NCBI GenBank assembly: GCA_963702075.1
Contig: OY969703.1
Span: 248,001-312,000, forward strand
DNA: 64,000 nt
Source of the DNA: VAYN01 sp963702075
GTDB lineage: Bacteria > Actinomycetota > Thermoleophilia > Solirubrobacterales > 70-9
Reading direction: 5' to 3'
This document shows positions 18,441 to 26,682 of the stretch, piece after piece. A program made the translations under genes and the position numbers. Numbering within the stretch: position 1 is the stretch's first letter; each line of letters begins with the position of its first letter. Below the pieces are notes generated by a model. It searched no databases. It saw only the letters and a list, made by a program, of their open reading frames with translations, and was not told the DNA's origin.

Positions 18441-18902
18441 CTAGCGCGGCGCGAACTCTTCCGACCCGTCGCCGACGGGCGCTGGGGGCGAGGGCGCCGG
18501 GGCAGGGACGGGGGCGGCCGGAACAGGCGCCGGCGCGGGTTCGGGTGCCGGAGTCGGAACGTAAGCGGGCGGTTCAAGCGCGCGCGACGAAGCTCCATGC
18601 GCGGGCCGAGTCAGGGGCCGGCGACGGTGGTACTTGCGATGGCCGCGGTGGCGCTTCGGCTCCTTCCTCCGAACTGCATCAACTTTTCTATCTACTGGGT
18701 GGAAAAGTTGATGCAGTTCGGGCTCGGCCTCTCGCGGTGATGGCGGAGTGGTCACGATCTTCGGAAGCCCGACGTCGGGCGCCAGCGGCGGCGGGGATGG
18801 GGGCTTGAGGAGGGACGGGAGCGCTTGCAGGGCGACCACGGCGACGACGGCAGCCGCCGCCGCTTTCGCCGCACTCGCCCATCGGATTCGAATCCCGCGC
18901 AT
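18441..18902 (-). CDS. Proline-rich membrane-anchored small protein carrying a palindromic insert
   Basis: 153 residues: a basic tip (MRGIRIRWASAAK), one hydrophobic helix (residues 13-32), then proline/alanine/glutamate-rich low-complexity sequence. I recognise no family. In the middle, residues ELHQLFHPVDRKVDAVR are encoded by a 53-base palindromic segment (listed separately) that is more AT-rich than its surroundings and keeps the frame open. The gene lies 38 bases downstream of otsA on the same strand and may share its transcript. It ends directly against the treT-like gene. It may be low-selection sequence, so I am only moderately sure it is expressed. Confidence 0.55.
   Translation of the reverse strand: MRGIRIRWASAAKAAAAAVVAVVALQALPSLLKPPSPPPLAPDVGLPKIVTTPPSPREAEPELHQLFHPVDRKVDAVRRKEPKRHRGHRKYHRRRPLTRPAHGASSRALEPPAYVPTPAPEPAPAPVPAAPVPAPAPSPPAPVGDGSEEFAPR
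18669..18721. repeat. Perfect 20-bp inverted repeat with 13-base loop inside a coding region
   Basis: The left arm 18669-18688 and right arm 18702-18721 are exact reverse complements over 20 bases (core GAACTGCATCAACTTTTC). The loop is 18689-18701. The arms are AT-richer than the flanks and read in frame through the proline-rich gene. Thirteen bases of the right arm (AAGTTGATGCAGT) recur at 19740-19752 in otsA. It could be a protein-coding palindromic mobile element or an RNA hairpin. Confidence 0.85.
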
Positions 18903-18940
18903 GACCCCCTAAGGGATCGGCGCGGGCGAACTCTCCCCCC

Positions 18941-20404
18941 TCAGGGGACCGACTTCCGCATCGCCTCGATGTCCTTCAGCTGATCGTCCACCCAGTCGCC
19001 CGGATTGCGGGAGTAAATGATCTCCCGCAGGCCCTCGGCCCAGCGCCGCTTCTGCTCGGGGTCCATCGTCAGCGCCCGGTAGATCGCGTCGGCCTGCTCC
19101 TGGATGTCGAAGGGATTGACCGTGAGGACATGGTCGATCAGCTCCTGGTGGGAGCCGGTGTTCTCCGAGAGCATCAGGACCCCGTCGCGGGTGTTGACGG
19201 CGGGCGCCTCCTTCGCGACCAGGTTCATCCCGTCGAAGAGCGAGTTGACCATCAGCAGGTCGAAGTGCTTGTAGCGGGCGACGGCGTCGTAGAAGTTCTC
19301 GTAGATCTTCAGGTCGATCGGCATCCAGTCGGTGGTGCCATGGCGGTGGTTGACGACGGCGACCAGGGCCTCGATCCGCTCCAGGTACTCGGCGTACTCG
19401 GGCACGTCCTGGCGCGAGGGCTGCAGATGAGCGATGAAGGTGACCTTTTCGCGGAACTCGGGGTGCTGGGCGAGGAAGGTGTCGAAGGCGGTGAAGCCGC
19501 GCAGCACGTTCTTCGAGAGGTCGGCGCGGTCAACGCGGATGATCAGGTGCTGGCGGCGGCGCTCGAGCACCTCGCGCTCGGCTGCGGCCACCTCCGGAGA
19601 GTCGGCCGCTCGCTTCAGCCGCTCAGCGTCGATCCCGAGTGGGTAAGCGCGGGCGAGCGTCTTGCCGCCGGCGTGGCGGACCTCGGCCGCTTGGTAGTCG
19701 ACCTCGACGTCCTCCAAGAGTTCGTCGCAGCAGCGAAGGAAGTTGATGCAGTAAGCGTGGGTGTGAAAGCCGATGATGTCGTTGGCCAGCATCCCCTCGA
19801 AGATCGAGTTGCGAATCCGGGTCGGCAGGATCCGCCAGCTGTCCGGCTGCGACCAGGGGATGTGGACGAAGTGGTGGAGGAAGACGTCGGGTCGTTGGGC
19901 GCGAATCATCCCCGGCGCGGTGTAGAGGTGGTAGTCGTGGAGCATCACCAGCGGCCGCTCCTGCCCCTCGATCTCGGCCAACACAGCGTCGGCGATGTCC
20001 TGATTCACCGCCTGATAGCCGGAGTCCCAGGCGTCGAGCTCCTGCTGGCGGATGTCCGGAGCGTTGGAGATGTCCCAGAGGTAGTGCTGGATGAACCAGA
20101 GGATCGGGTTGGCGATGACGTTGTAGAAGCGGTCGTAGGCGGTCGGGTCGCTGCCGACCAGGCAGACGCGGTAGTCGACGCCGTCGAGCTCCTGCTCGAT
20201 CGGGCCGCCGGCCTCACCGGAGACAGCGACGTCCTCGTCGGTCATCGCCGAGGCGATCCAAAGGGCGTCGCGATGGGAGACCAGCCCCGAGAGGGCCGTA
20301 ACCAGGCCGCCGCCGCCGCGGCGGACCGTGCGCTCCCCGTTCTCGTCGCGGTCGAACTGGAGCGGACCCCGGTTGGAGACGATGATCAGGGGCGACGAGG
20401 TCAC
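18941..20404 (-). CDS. otsA: Trehalose-6-phosphate synthase (GT20)
   Basis: 487 residues with the OtsA layout: LIIVSNRGPLQF, GGGGLVTALSGLV (glucose-phosphate loop), LHDYHLYTAPGMIR, HHFVHIPWSQPDSWRILP, NDIIGFHTHAYCINFLRCC, RVDRADLSKNVLRGFTAF and the NDP-sugar site SLFDGMNLVAKEAP. It makes trehalose-6-phosphate from NDP-glucose and glucose-6-phosphate. No phosphatase (OtsB) gene is visible here. The start is a GTG at 20402-20404, facing rpsF on the other strand across an 80-base divergent promoter region. Confidence 0.94.
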   Translation of the reverse strand: MTSSPLIIVSNRGPLQFDRDENGERTVRRGGGGLVTALSGLVSHRDALWIASAMTDEDVAVSGEAGGPIEQELDGVDYRVCLVGSDPTAYDRFYNVIANPILWFIQHYLWDISNAPDIRQQELDAWDSGYQAVNQDIADAVLAEIEGQERPLVMLHDYHLYTAPGMIRAQRPDVFLHHFVHIPWSQPDSWRILPTRIRNSIFEGMLANDIIGFHTHAYCINFLRCCDELLEDVEVDYQAAEVRHAGGKTLARAYPLGIDAERLKRAADSPEVAAAEREVLERRRQHLIIRVDRADLSKNVLRGFTAFDTFLAQHPEFREKVTFIAHLQPSRQDVPEYAEYLERIEALVAVVNHRHGTTDWMPIDLKIYENFYDAVARYKHFDLLMVNSLFDGMNLVAKEAPAVNTRDGVLMLSENTGSHQELIDHVLTVNPFDIQEQADAIYRALTMDPEQKRRWAEGLREIIYSRNPGDWVDDQLKDIEAMRKSVP

Positions 20405-20467
20405 GTCCCAGAGACTAGACAGTTGATTGCAGCGCGGAGGGGGCGTCCGCCGGCGGCAACTCGCCGC

Positions 20468-20473
20468 TATAGT
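20468..20473 (+). promoter_or_regulatory. Candidate -10 box for rpsF
   Basis: TATAGT at 20468-20473 lies 11 bases before the TTG start of rpsF in the short otsA-rpsF divergent gap. No convincing -35 is seen. The distance implies a leader of only a few bases. Confidence 0.4.
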
Positions 20474-20484
20474 CCTTCGCCGTT

Positions 20485-20889
20485 TTGCCAGCTCCCCGTG
20501 AATATGAGCTCGTCCTGATGCTGGACCCCCAGCTGGACGCCCCCGCCCGCGACGCGCTGGCGCAGGAGGCCCGTGGCCAGATCGAGGGCTCCGGCAGCCT
20601 CAAGCACGAGAACAGCTGGGGCCTGCGGAAGATGGCCTACGAAATCAACCGCCGCACCGAGGCCGACTACCGCTGGATGCGGTTCGAGGCCGCGAGCGAG
20701 TTGCTCGATGCGCTCGACCACAACCTGAAGATCGCCGACGGCGTTCTTCGCTTCCGCATCTTCAAGGTCGATCCCGGCGCACCGGTGATCGTCCCGCCCG
20801 CCGCCACGGCTTCGCCGGGTCCGCGCGAGCGCAGTGCCCAAGGAGCCCGCGAGGATCGCGGCGACTCCTTCGGCGATTCCGAGGAGTAG
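20485..20889 (+). CDS. rpsF: 30S ribosomal protein S6
   Basis: 134 residues: REYELVLMLDP, the helix-strand repeat of S6 with GLRKMAYEINRRTEADYRWMRFEA and LDALDHNLKIADGVLRFRIFKV, then a charged low-complexity tail (PGPRERSAQGAREDRGDS). S6 binds S18 and 16S rRNA in the platform of the small subunit. The start is TTG 20485, giving the standard N-terminus; there is no Shine-Dalgarno, matching the close -10 box. It heads the conserved rpsF-ssb-rpsR-rplI cluster. Confidence 0.95.
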   Translation: MPAPREYELVLMLDPQLDAPARDALAQEARGQIEGSGSLKHENSWGLRKMAYEINRRTEADYRWMRFEAASELLDALDHNLKIADGVLRFRIFKVDPGAPVIVPPAATASPGPRERSAQGAREDRGDSFGDSEE

Positions 20890-20907
20890 GCGGCCTCACG
20901 GGCCGCC
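20889..20907 (+). terminator. GC-rich hairpin after rpsF
   Basis: GGCGGCC (20889-20895) pairs perfectly with GGCCGCC (20901-20907) around TCACG and is followed by GTGTTTG. It may be a weak terminator or attenuator between rpsF and ssb; the T run is short. Confidence 0.4.
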
Positions 20908-21003
20908 GTGTTTGCGGAAACCCCCTACCACAGGGGGGAGAGTCGCGCCGCCCACCTCCTTAGACTGGAGTCCAGACAAGCGAATTCGCAAGGAGTGAGG
21001 GAA

Positions 21004-21483
21004 TTGGCAGCTTCGAACGTGAACGTGGTGGTGATCACCGGGAACCTGACCCGGGATCCGGAGCTGCGTCATCTCGGCAGTGGAACCGCCGTATGCAAGC
21101 TTCGGGTCGCGGTCAATAGCCGCCGCAAAGACCAGAGCGACAACTGGGTCGACAAGCCCAACTACTTCGACGTCACCGTCTGGGGGGCGCAAGGCGAGAA
21201 CTGCGCCACCTACCTCGCGAAAGGCCGCCCGGTGGCGGTCGAAGGCCGGCTCGACTGGCGCGAGTGGGAGGACCAGGGCGGCAACAAACGCCAGAGCGTC
21301 GAGATCATCGCCAACACCGTCCAGTTCCTCGGCTCGCGCGACGGCTCGGGCGGCGGTGGCAACGGCAACGCCGGTGGTGGTGGCTTCTCGCCGCCCCAGA
21401 GCGACGTCCCCGCCGACATGGGCGACTTCGAAACCGCCCCGGCCGGCGGTGGCGGCGGCTCTGAGGACGATATTCCTTTTTAG
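21004..21483 (+). CDS. ssb: Single-stranded DNA-binding protein
   Basis: 159 residues: an OB-fold with VNVVVITGNLTRDPELRHL, GTAVCKLRVAVN, YFDVTVWGAQGENCATYL, KGRPVAVEGRLDWREW and VEIIANTVQFLGSR; then a glycine-rich linker and the acidic interaction tip DDIPF that docks replication and repair proteins. TTG 21004 is chosen because AAGGAG at 20990-20995 is 8 bases upstream; a GTG at 20995 overlaps that signal. It lies between rpsF and rpsR as in most bacteria. Confidence 0.96.
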   Translation: MAASNVNVVVITGNLTRDPELRHLGSGTAVCKLRVAVNSRRKDQSDNWVDKPNYFDVTVWGAQGENCATYLAKGRPVAVEGRLDWREWEDQGGNKRQSVEIIANTVQFLGSRDGSGGGGNGNAGGGGFSPPQSDVPADMGDFETAPAGGGGGSEDDIPF

Positions 21484-21506
21484 GTAATTCTCTTCCCCGA
21501 ACCTCA

Positions 21507-21531
21507 CAGGGCGCCGCTGAGCGGCGCCCTG
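21507..21531 (+). terminator. Strong hairpin between ssb and rpsR
   Basis: An 11-bp perfect stem, CAGGGCGCCGC (21507-21517) with GCGGCGCCCTG (21521-21531), and loop TGA. It ends 15 bases before the rpsR ATG with no T tract. It may be a terminator, an mRNA-processing site or a feedback-control element for the S18 gene. Confidence 0.5.
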
Positions 21532-21546
21532 TAGCATCTCGCGCCG

Positions 21547-21822
21547 ATGGCACGGGCGACTGAGTCTTCATCACGTACGGGCGGCGCGCGACGCGGCGGT
21601 AGGCGCGGCGCTGATCGTGCGCGGCCTCGCAAATACACGCGGGTCAACTCCGAGGTCGTCGACTACAAGGACCTGAACCTGCTGCGGCGCTTCCTCTCCG
21701 ACAAGGGGAAGACGCGCGGCCGTCGGGTCACCGGACTTTCCCGCCGCCACCAGCGTCAGCTCTCGGTGGCGGTGAAGCGGGCGCGCGAAATCGCCCTGCT
21801 TCCCTACGTCGGAGAGCGCTGA
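21547..21822 (+). CDS. rpsR: 30S ribosomal protein S18
   Basis: 91 residues. A basic N-terminal extension (ARRGGRRGADRARPRK) is followed by the S18 core YTRVNSEVVDYKDLNLLRRF, GKTRGRRVTGLSRRHQRQ and VKRAREIALLPYVGE. The usual zinc-type cysteines of some S18 paralogues are absent. It pairs with S6 on 16S rRNA. Its stop overlaps the rplI start (TGATG). Confidence 0.95.
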   Translation: MARATESSSRTGGARRGGRRGADRARPRKYTRVNSEVVDYKDLNLLRRFLSDKGKTRGRRVTGLSRRHQRQLSVAVKRAREIALLPYVGER

Positions 21823-22274
21823 TGGCGCAGGCGATCCTGCTTGCAGACGTCGAGTCCCTCGGCGAGCGCGGCCACGTCGTCGACGTAGCCCCCGGCTACC
21901 TGCGCAACTACCTGGTCCCGCGCAAGCTGGCCCAGCCGGCGACCGCCGGCGCGCTCGAGGAAGCCAAACGGCGGATGGAGGCGGCCGAGCGCGCCGCCGA
22001 AGCGCGCCGCGAACGCGAAACCGAAGCCGCCGGCCTGCTCGGGAAAACGGTCCTCACGATCCACCAGCGCGCGGGCGAGGACGGCAAGCTGTTCGGCTCG
22101 GTCGGGCCGAAAGAGATCGTCGACGCCCTGCGCGAGGCGCGCGACCTGCGGATCGACAAAAAACAGGTCCAGCTCGAGCAGCCGCTGCGCGAACTCGGCA
22201 CCTTCATGGTCGAGATCCACCTCTCCGACGGCACCAACGCTGCCGTCAAGACGATCATCAGCGAGGAGAAGTAG
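21822..22274 (+). CDS. rplI: 50S ribosomal protein L9
   Basis: 150 residues with the L9 signature AILLADVESLGERGHVVDVAPGYLRNYLVPRKLA, a long connecting helix rich in Ala/Glu/Arg, and the C-terminal rRNA-binding domain GKLFGSVGPKEIVDALRE to TFMVEIHLSDG. L9 bridges the L1 stalk and limits frameshifting. The start is coupled to rpsR through TGATG. Confidence 0.96.
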   Translation: MAQAILLADVESLGERGHVVDVAPGYLRNYLVPRKLAQPATAGALEEAKRRMEAAERAAEARRERETEAAGLLGKTVLTIHQRAGEDGKLFGSVGPKEIVDALREARDLRIDKKQVQLEQPLRELGTFMVEIHLSDGTNAAVKTIISEEK

Positions 22275-22330
22275 TCCCGTTCCGTCGCCGCAGGTCCGGC
22301 TGGGTTCGCTCCGAGCGAGCGACGGTCGGC

Positions 22331-22966
22331 TTGGCCGCGGTCGCCCTCGGTGCCGCCGGAGCCGTCGTCGCCGGTCAGTTCAGCCGCATGTTCGCCCGTC
22401 GAGCGAGCGAGGCCCATGATCCGGAAGCGCTGCTGGAATCGGCTCCCGCTGCCGCCGCCGACACGGTCGGCGTCGCCGTCCGCGGTTACACCGAAGCCCC
22501 GCGCAGCGAAGCCGTGCTCTTCAATTTGCTCGCCGGCTTTCTCGGCTCATTTGCCCTCGTTCGTCTCTCGACCTGGGGCATCCGCGACGGGCACGGGCCG
22601 TTCCGCAACGTCCATATCGGCGGCCGCCACATCCACCACTTCGTCCCTGGCATCCTGCTCGCCTTCAGCGCCGGCACCGCCGCTCTCCTGACCGACGACG
22701 ACGAGCTCGAGCAGAAGCTGGCGGTTCCGATGGGGGCCGGCATCGGCCTCACCTTCGACGAGGCGGCGCTGCTGCTCGACCTGCGCGACGTCTACTGGAC
22801 CCGCGAAGGCCTGCTCAGCGTCCAGCTCAGCCTCGGCGCCACCGCGATCCTCAGCATCGCGATCCTTACCCTCCGCATGCTTCGTCGCGGCGAGCGGCGA
22901 GCCGAGCAAGAGGGCGTGATCCCCCCGGCTCACCCCCACCAGCTCTCCTTCGGAACTGCCGCATAG
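22331..22966 (+). CDS. Conserved membrane protein between rplI and dnaB
   Basis: 211 residues with about four or five hydrophobic helices: residues 1-17, LFNLLAGFLGSFALVRL, HFVPGILLAFSAGTAAL, a Gly/Leu helix near LAVPMGAGIGLTF, and LSLGATAILSIAILTL. A striking hydrophilic segment GPFRNVHIGGRHIHHFVPG contains five histidines and arginines and may bind metal or lipid. I cannot name the family. TTG 22331 is the first standard start, but the frame is open back into rplI with plausible sequence (PFRRRRSGWVRSERATVG), so a longer form from a rare start codon is possible. Confidence 0.7.
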   Translation: MAAVALGAAGAVVAGQFSRMFARRASEAHDPEALLESAPAAAADTVGVAVRGYTEAPRSEAVLFNLLAGFLGSFALVRLSTWGIRDGHGPFRNVHIGGRHIHHFVPGILLAFSAGTAALLTDDDELEQKLAVPMGAGIGLTFDEAALLLDLRDVYWTREGLLSVQLSLGATAILSIAILTLRMLRRGERRAEQEGVIPPAHPHQLSFGTAA

Positions 22967-23078
22967 AGCGAGCAAAGGCGCGCGGAAGCGTCAACTCCTT
23001 TCCACGGCATTTGCACGGAAGGCGCGCGTCAGTGTGCCTGGCCTTTGGTTTGCTTGCCAGGCGCCCAGGTTCCGTCCC

Positions 23079-23107
23079 TTGATCCGCCGCCGGGGTGCCT
23101 TTACTAA
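23079..23107 (+). promoter_or_regulatory. dnaB promoter, near-leaderless
   Basis: TTGATC (23079-23084), a 17-base spacer and TACTAA (23102-23107) form a good sigma-A type promoter. The dnaB ATG at 23113 begins 5 bases later, so the message should start at or next to the start codon. Just upstream GCCTGGC (23036-23042) and GCCAGGC (23056-23062) form an inverted repeat. Confidence 0.65.
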
Positions 23108-23112
23108 GAGCC

Positions 23113-24537
23113 ATGCCGCAGCCACCCACGAGCCACGTCCCACCCCAGAACATCGAGGCCGAGGAATCGGTCCTGGGGGCGATGCTCGTCGCCGAGCCGA
23201 CGCTGACGCGGGTGATCGACGAGGTGAAGCTGAACGCGGCCGACTTCTACCTCGACAAGCACCGCGAGATCTTCGCCGCCGTCCACGACCTCTACGCGGC
23301 CTCGAAGCCGGTCGACGAGCTCAGCGTCAGCGAGGCGCTGACCCAGCACAACAAGATCGAGGACGCGGGCGGCAGGCACTACGTCTCCGAGCTGGCGGCG
23401 AAGGTACCCGCGGCGGCCAACGCCAAGCACTACGCCGAGATCGTCCAGCAGAACTCGCTGCTGCGACGGCTACTCGGAGCCGGCCAGGAGATCCAGGGCT
23501 GGGTCAACGAGCGCGACGGCGAGCCGCGCGAACTCTCCGAGCGGGCCGAGAAACTGCTCTTCGAAGTCGCCCACAAAGAGCAGGCCAGCGACTTCAAAAA
23601 GCTCTCCGACATCCTCCACGACGAGGTCGACCGCTTGGAGAAGCTCTCGACCGGCGAGACCGAGATGACCGGCACGCCCTCGGGCTTCCGCGACATCGAC
23701 GCTGTCACCGGCGGCTTCCAGCCCGGCAACCTGATCATCGTCGCCGCCCGCCCGGCGATGGGCAAGAGCGCGCTGGTCGCCAACATCGCCGAAAACGTGG
23801 CGGTCAAGCGCCAGCTCCCGGTCGCCTTCTTCTCGCTCGAGATGTCGGAGGTCGAGCTCGCCCAGCGCTTCATCGCCTGCCGGGCCCGGATCTCCGGCGA
23901 CAAGCTGCGCAAGGGCCAGGTGAGCCAGCGCGACTGGCCGAAGGTGGTGCGCGCCTGCAACGAGCTCGAGGAAGCGCCGCTGTGGTTTGACGACTCCTCC
24001 GACCTCGGCATCCTCGACCTGCGGGCCAAGGCGCGGCGGCTACACGCCCAGGAACAGGAGCGCGGCGGCCTCGGCCTGATCATCCTCGACTACATGCAGC
24101 TGATGCGCTCCGACGACCACCGCGCCAACCGGGTCGAGCAGGTGGGGCAGATCAGCCGTGGGCTGAAGATTCTCGCCCGCGAGCTGGAGGTGCCGGTCGT
24201 CGCCATCTCCCAGCTCTCGCGCGCGCCCGAGCAACGGACGCCGCCGAAGCCGCAGCTCTCCGACCTGCGCGAGTCGGGGCAGATCGAGCAGGACGCCGAC
24301 GTCGTCGCCTTCCTCTACCGCGAGGATTACTACCGCGACCCTGACGAGGAGCCCGACGGTCTCGCCGACCTGATCATCGCCAAGCACAGGAACGGCCCGA
24401 TCGGGACCAGGAAGCTGGTCTTCCTCGACCGCTTCCCGAAATTCGCCGATCATGCCCACACCGAGGCGCCGATCGAGCAGCCGGCCGGCGAGGAGCCGCC
24501 GTTCGCCGATGCCGCCGCGGCGGGGCCTGACTTCTGA
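23113..24537 (+). CDS. dnaB: Replicative DNA helicase DnaB
   Basis: 474 residues: an N-terminal helical collar domain (PPQNIEAEESVLGAMLV to LLFEVAHKEQ) and a RecA-like motor with TGTPSGFRDIDAVTGGFQPG, Walker A ARPAMGKSALV, FFSLEMSEVELAQR, Walker B LGLIILDYMQLM, and AISQLSRAPEQR, SDLRESGQIEQDADVV. It unwinds DNA at the fork. No intein interrupts the motor. ATG 23113 gives the standard MPQPP N-terminus. It is coupled by TGATG to a helicase-loader gene. Confidence 0.96.
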   Translation: MPQPPTSHVPPQNIEAEESVLGAMLVAEPTLTRVIDEVKLNAADFYLDKHREIFAAVHDLYAASKPVDELSVSEALTQHNKIEDAGGRHYVSELAAKVPAAANAKHYAEIVQQNSLLRRLLGAGQEIQGWVNERDGEPRELSERAEKLLFEVAHKEQASDFKKLSDILHDEVDRLEKLSTGETEMTGTPSGFRDIDAVTGGFQPGNLIIVAARPAMGKSALVANIAENVAVKRQLPVAFFSLEMSEVELAQRFIACRARISGDKLRKGQVSQRDWPKVVRACNELEEAPLWFDDSSDLGILDLRAKARRLHAQEQERGGLGLIILDYMQLMRSDDHRANRVEQVGQISRGLKILARELEVPVVAISQLSRAPEQRTPPKPQLSDLRESGQIEQDADVVAFLYREDYYRDPDEEPDGLADLIIAKHRNGPIGTRKLVFLDRFPKFADHAHTEAPIEQPAGEEPPFADAAAAGPDF

Positions 24538-25295
24538 TGCCGGCGATCGCGCGCTCAGAGCCCTTCCGCGAACAGGCCTGCCCGCTCGGCGTCTGCGACG
24601 GCTCCGGCTGGATCCTCGGCCCCGAGGACGTCGCCCGCCCTTGCCAGTGCCGGGCGGAGCGGCTCAGCAAGGGCCGCAGCCGCGGCATCGCCTCGGCAAT
24701 CCCGGCCCGCTACCGCGGCGTTTCCTTCGACCGCCCGCCGGTCTCCGACATGGCGCGCGATATGACCACGCGGCACGTCGTCACGGCGGCGCGCGACTAC
24801 GTCGAGAACCTCGACGAGAACCTCGCGCGGGGTCAGGGCATGTGGTTCATGGGCGACACCGGCACCGGCAAGACCACCCTCGGGATGCTGATCGCGAGCG
24901 AAGCGCTGAAGGCGGGTAAGTCGGTCGGTGTCTACTTCACGCCGAAGCTGCTGACCCGGATCCGGCAGACCTACCAAGAAGCCGAGACCGAGAACGCCTA
25001 CGCGCAGTTCTTCGAACGGGTCACCTCGGTCGACCTCCTCTACATCGACGACCTCGGCTCCGAGCGCCACACCGATTGGGTCGTCGAGCAGCTCTACGCG
25101 GTGATCAACGAGCGCTACGAGAACCAGCGGCCGATGCTGGTCACGAGCAATGCCCAGGGAGACGTGGACAAGGGCCAGCAGCAGCTGGAGGACCAGATCG
25201 GCCGGCGCACCGTCTCCCGCTTGATCGAGATCTGCGGCGACCCGCTGCCGCTCTTCGGCTCCGACCACCGGTACCGGGCCCGCGCCGCGGGCTGA
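24537..25295 (+). CDS. DnaC/DnaI-type helicase loader ATPase
   Basis: 252 residues. A small N-terminal Cys cluster, CPLGVCDGSGW plus PCQCRAERL, looks like a zinc knuckle. The AAA+ domain has Walker A FMGDTGTGKTTL, Walker B LLYIDDLGSERHTDW, sensor MLVTSNAQG and the arginine-finger region IGRRTVSRLIEIC. DnaC/DnaI proteins open the DnaB ring and load it at origins or restarted forks. The coding overlap with dnaB (TGATG) strongly supports this role over IstB-type transposon helpers, since no transposase is near. Confidence 0.88.
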   Translation: MPAIARSEPFREQACPLGVCDGSGWILGPEDVARPCQCRAERLSKGRSRGIASAIPARYRGVSFDRPPVSDMARDMTTRHVVTAARDYVENLDENLARGQGMWFMGDTGTGKTTLGMLIASEALKAGKSVGVYFTPKLLTRIRQTYQEAETENAYAQFFERVTSVDLLYIDDLGSERHTDWVVEQLYAVINERYENQRPMLVTSNAQGDVDKGQQQLEDQIGRRTVSRLIEICGDPLPLFGSDHRYRARAAG

Positions 25296-25317
25296 AGAGC
25301 GTCAGAATCCCCGCCGC

Positions 25318-26667
25318 ATGCCAGGCGTGGTCATAGTCGGTGCCCAATGGGGCGACGAGGGCAAGGGCAAGGTCGTCGACCTGCTCGCCGAGCGGGCGTC
25401 GACGATCGTCCGCTTCCAGGGCGGCAACAACGCCGGGCACACGATCGTCCGCGGGGGGGAAGAGTTCAAGTTCCACCTGATCCCCTCCGGGATCCTCCAC
25501 GAAGACAAGACCTGCGTGATCGGCAACGGCGTCGTCGTCGACCCGCGGGTGCTGCTGGGGGAGATCGACAACCTCAAACGCGCGGGGATCAGCGTCGCCA
25601 ACCTGCGCATCTCCGCCAACGCGCACCTGATCATGCCCTACCACGTGCTGCTCGACACGGCCGGCGAGACGAAGCTGGGGAAGCTCTCGATCGGCACCAC
25701 CCGCCGCGGAATCGGGCCCTGCTATGCCGACAAGGCGCTGCGGCTGGGGATCCGGGTCCAGGACCTGCTCGACGAGAAGATCCTGCGGACCAAGATCCGC
25801 GCCGCACTGGAGCCAAAGCAGCAGGCGCTGCGCGAACTCTCGGTGCAGCGACGCAAACGGCTGAAGGAGGCCGGCGAGGAGGGAAAGCCCGGCGCGGCGG
25901 GCGCGCAAGACCCGGACCCGCGCCTCGACCTGCACGCGATGGTCGAGGAACACGTCAACTACGGCCACCGCCTCGAGCCCCACATCGCCGACACGGCGCG
26001 GCTCTGCTGGGAGGCACTGGACGGCGGCGAGACGGTGATCTTCGAGGGCGCCCAGGCGACGCTGCTCGACCTCGACCACGGCACCTATCCGTTCGTCACC
26101 TCGTCGAACCCAATCGCCGGAGCGGCGACCGTCGGCGCCGGCGTCGGCCCGAAGGACATCGACGAGGTCTGGGGGATCGCCAAGGCCTACGCCACCCGCG
26201 TCGGCGCCGGCCCCTTCCCGACCGAGCTCTTCGACGAGGTCGGCGAGCAGATGCTGCAGCGCGGCCACGAGTTCGGCACCACTACCGGGCGGCGGCGGCG
26301 CTGCGGCTGGATGGACCTGGTGGCGCTCCGCTACGCCGTCCGCCTCAACAGCATGGATGCCCTGGCGATCACCAAGCTCGACGTCCTCAGCGGCATCGGC
26401 CCGCTGCGGGCGGCGGTCCGCTATCGCTCCAAAGAGGGGGCCGAGCTCGACACCTTTCCCTACCACCAGTCGATCCTCCACTCGGCGAGCGCCGAGTACG
26501 AGGAGCTGCCGGGCTTCGACCTCGACCTCACCTCCTGCCGCAACGCCGCCGACCTGCCACAGGAGGCCCGCGACTACCTCGGCTTCATCGCCGACTTCGT
26601 CGGCGTGCCGGTGCGGTTGGTGGGGGTGGGGCCGGATCGCGAGCAGGTGATCTGGCTCGACGGCTGA
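25318..26667 (+). CDS. purA: Adenylosuccinate synthetase
   Basis: 449 residues with GTP loop VGAQWGDEGKGKVVDLL, catalytic His in GGNNAGHTIVRGG, IGTTRRGIGPCYADKA, FEGAQATLLDLDHGTYPFVTSSN-type text, and TTGRRRRCGWMDLVALRYA. It joins aspartate to IMP in AMP synthesis. A lysine-rich insert (residues 175-205, RRKRLKEAGEEGKPGAAGAQ) is slightly longer than usual. It starts 22 bases after the loader gene and is probably in the same transcript. Confidence 0.96.
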   Translation: MPGVVIVGAQWGDEGKGKVVDLLAERASTIVRFQGGNNAGHTIVRGGEEFKFHLIPSGILHEDKTCVIGNGVVVDPRVLLGEIDNLKRAGISVANLRISANAHLIMPYHVLLDTAGETKLGKLSIGTTRRGIGPCYADKALRLGIRVQDLLDEKILRTKIRAALEPKQQALRELSVQRRKRLKEAGEEGKPGAAGAQDPDPRLDLHAMVEEHVNYGHRLEPHIADTARLCWEALDGGETVIFEGAQATLLDLDHGTYPFVTSSNPIAGAATVGAGVGPKDIDEVWGIAKAYATRVGAGPFPTELFDEVGEQMLQRGHEFGTTTGRRRRCGWMDLVALRYAVRLNSMDALAITKLDVLSGIGPLRAAVRYRSKEGAELDTFPYHQSILHSASAEYEELPGFDLDLTSCRNAADLPQEARDYLGFIADFVGVPVRLVGVGPDREQVIWLDG

Positions 26668-26682
26668 GCAGCCGAAGTTGCC

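Noticed and set aside
18441..18902. Plus-strand frame 17507-18808 covering the same region
   Set aside because: It is the frame-shifted shadow of the treT-like gene running on through the palindrome; no motif supports it.
24537..25295. IstB-type transposase helper
   Set aside because: No IS21-type transposase or terminal repeats nearby, and the gene is coupled to dnaB.
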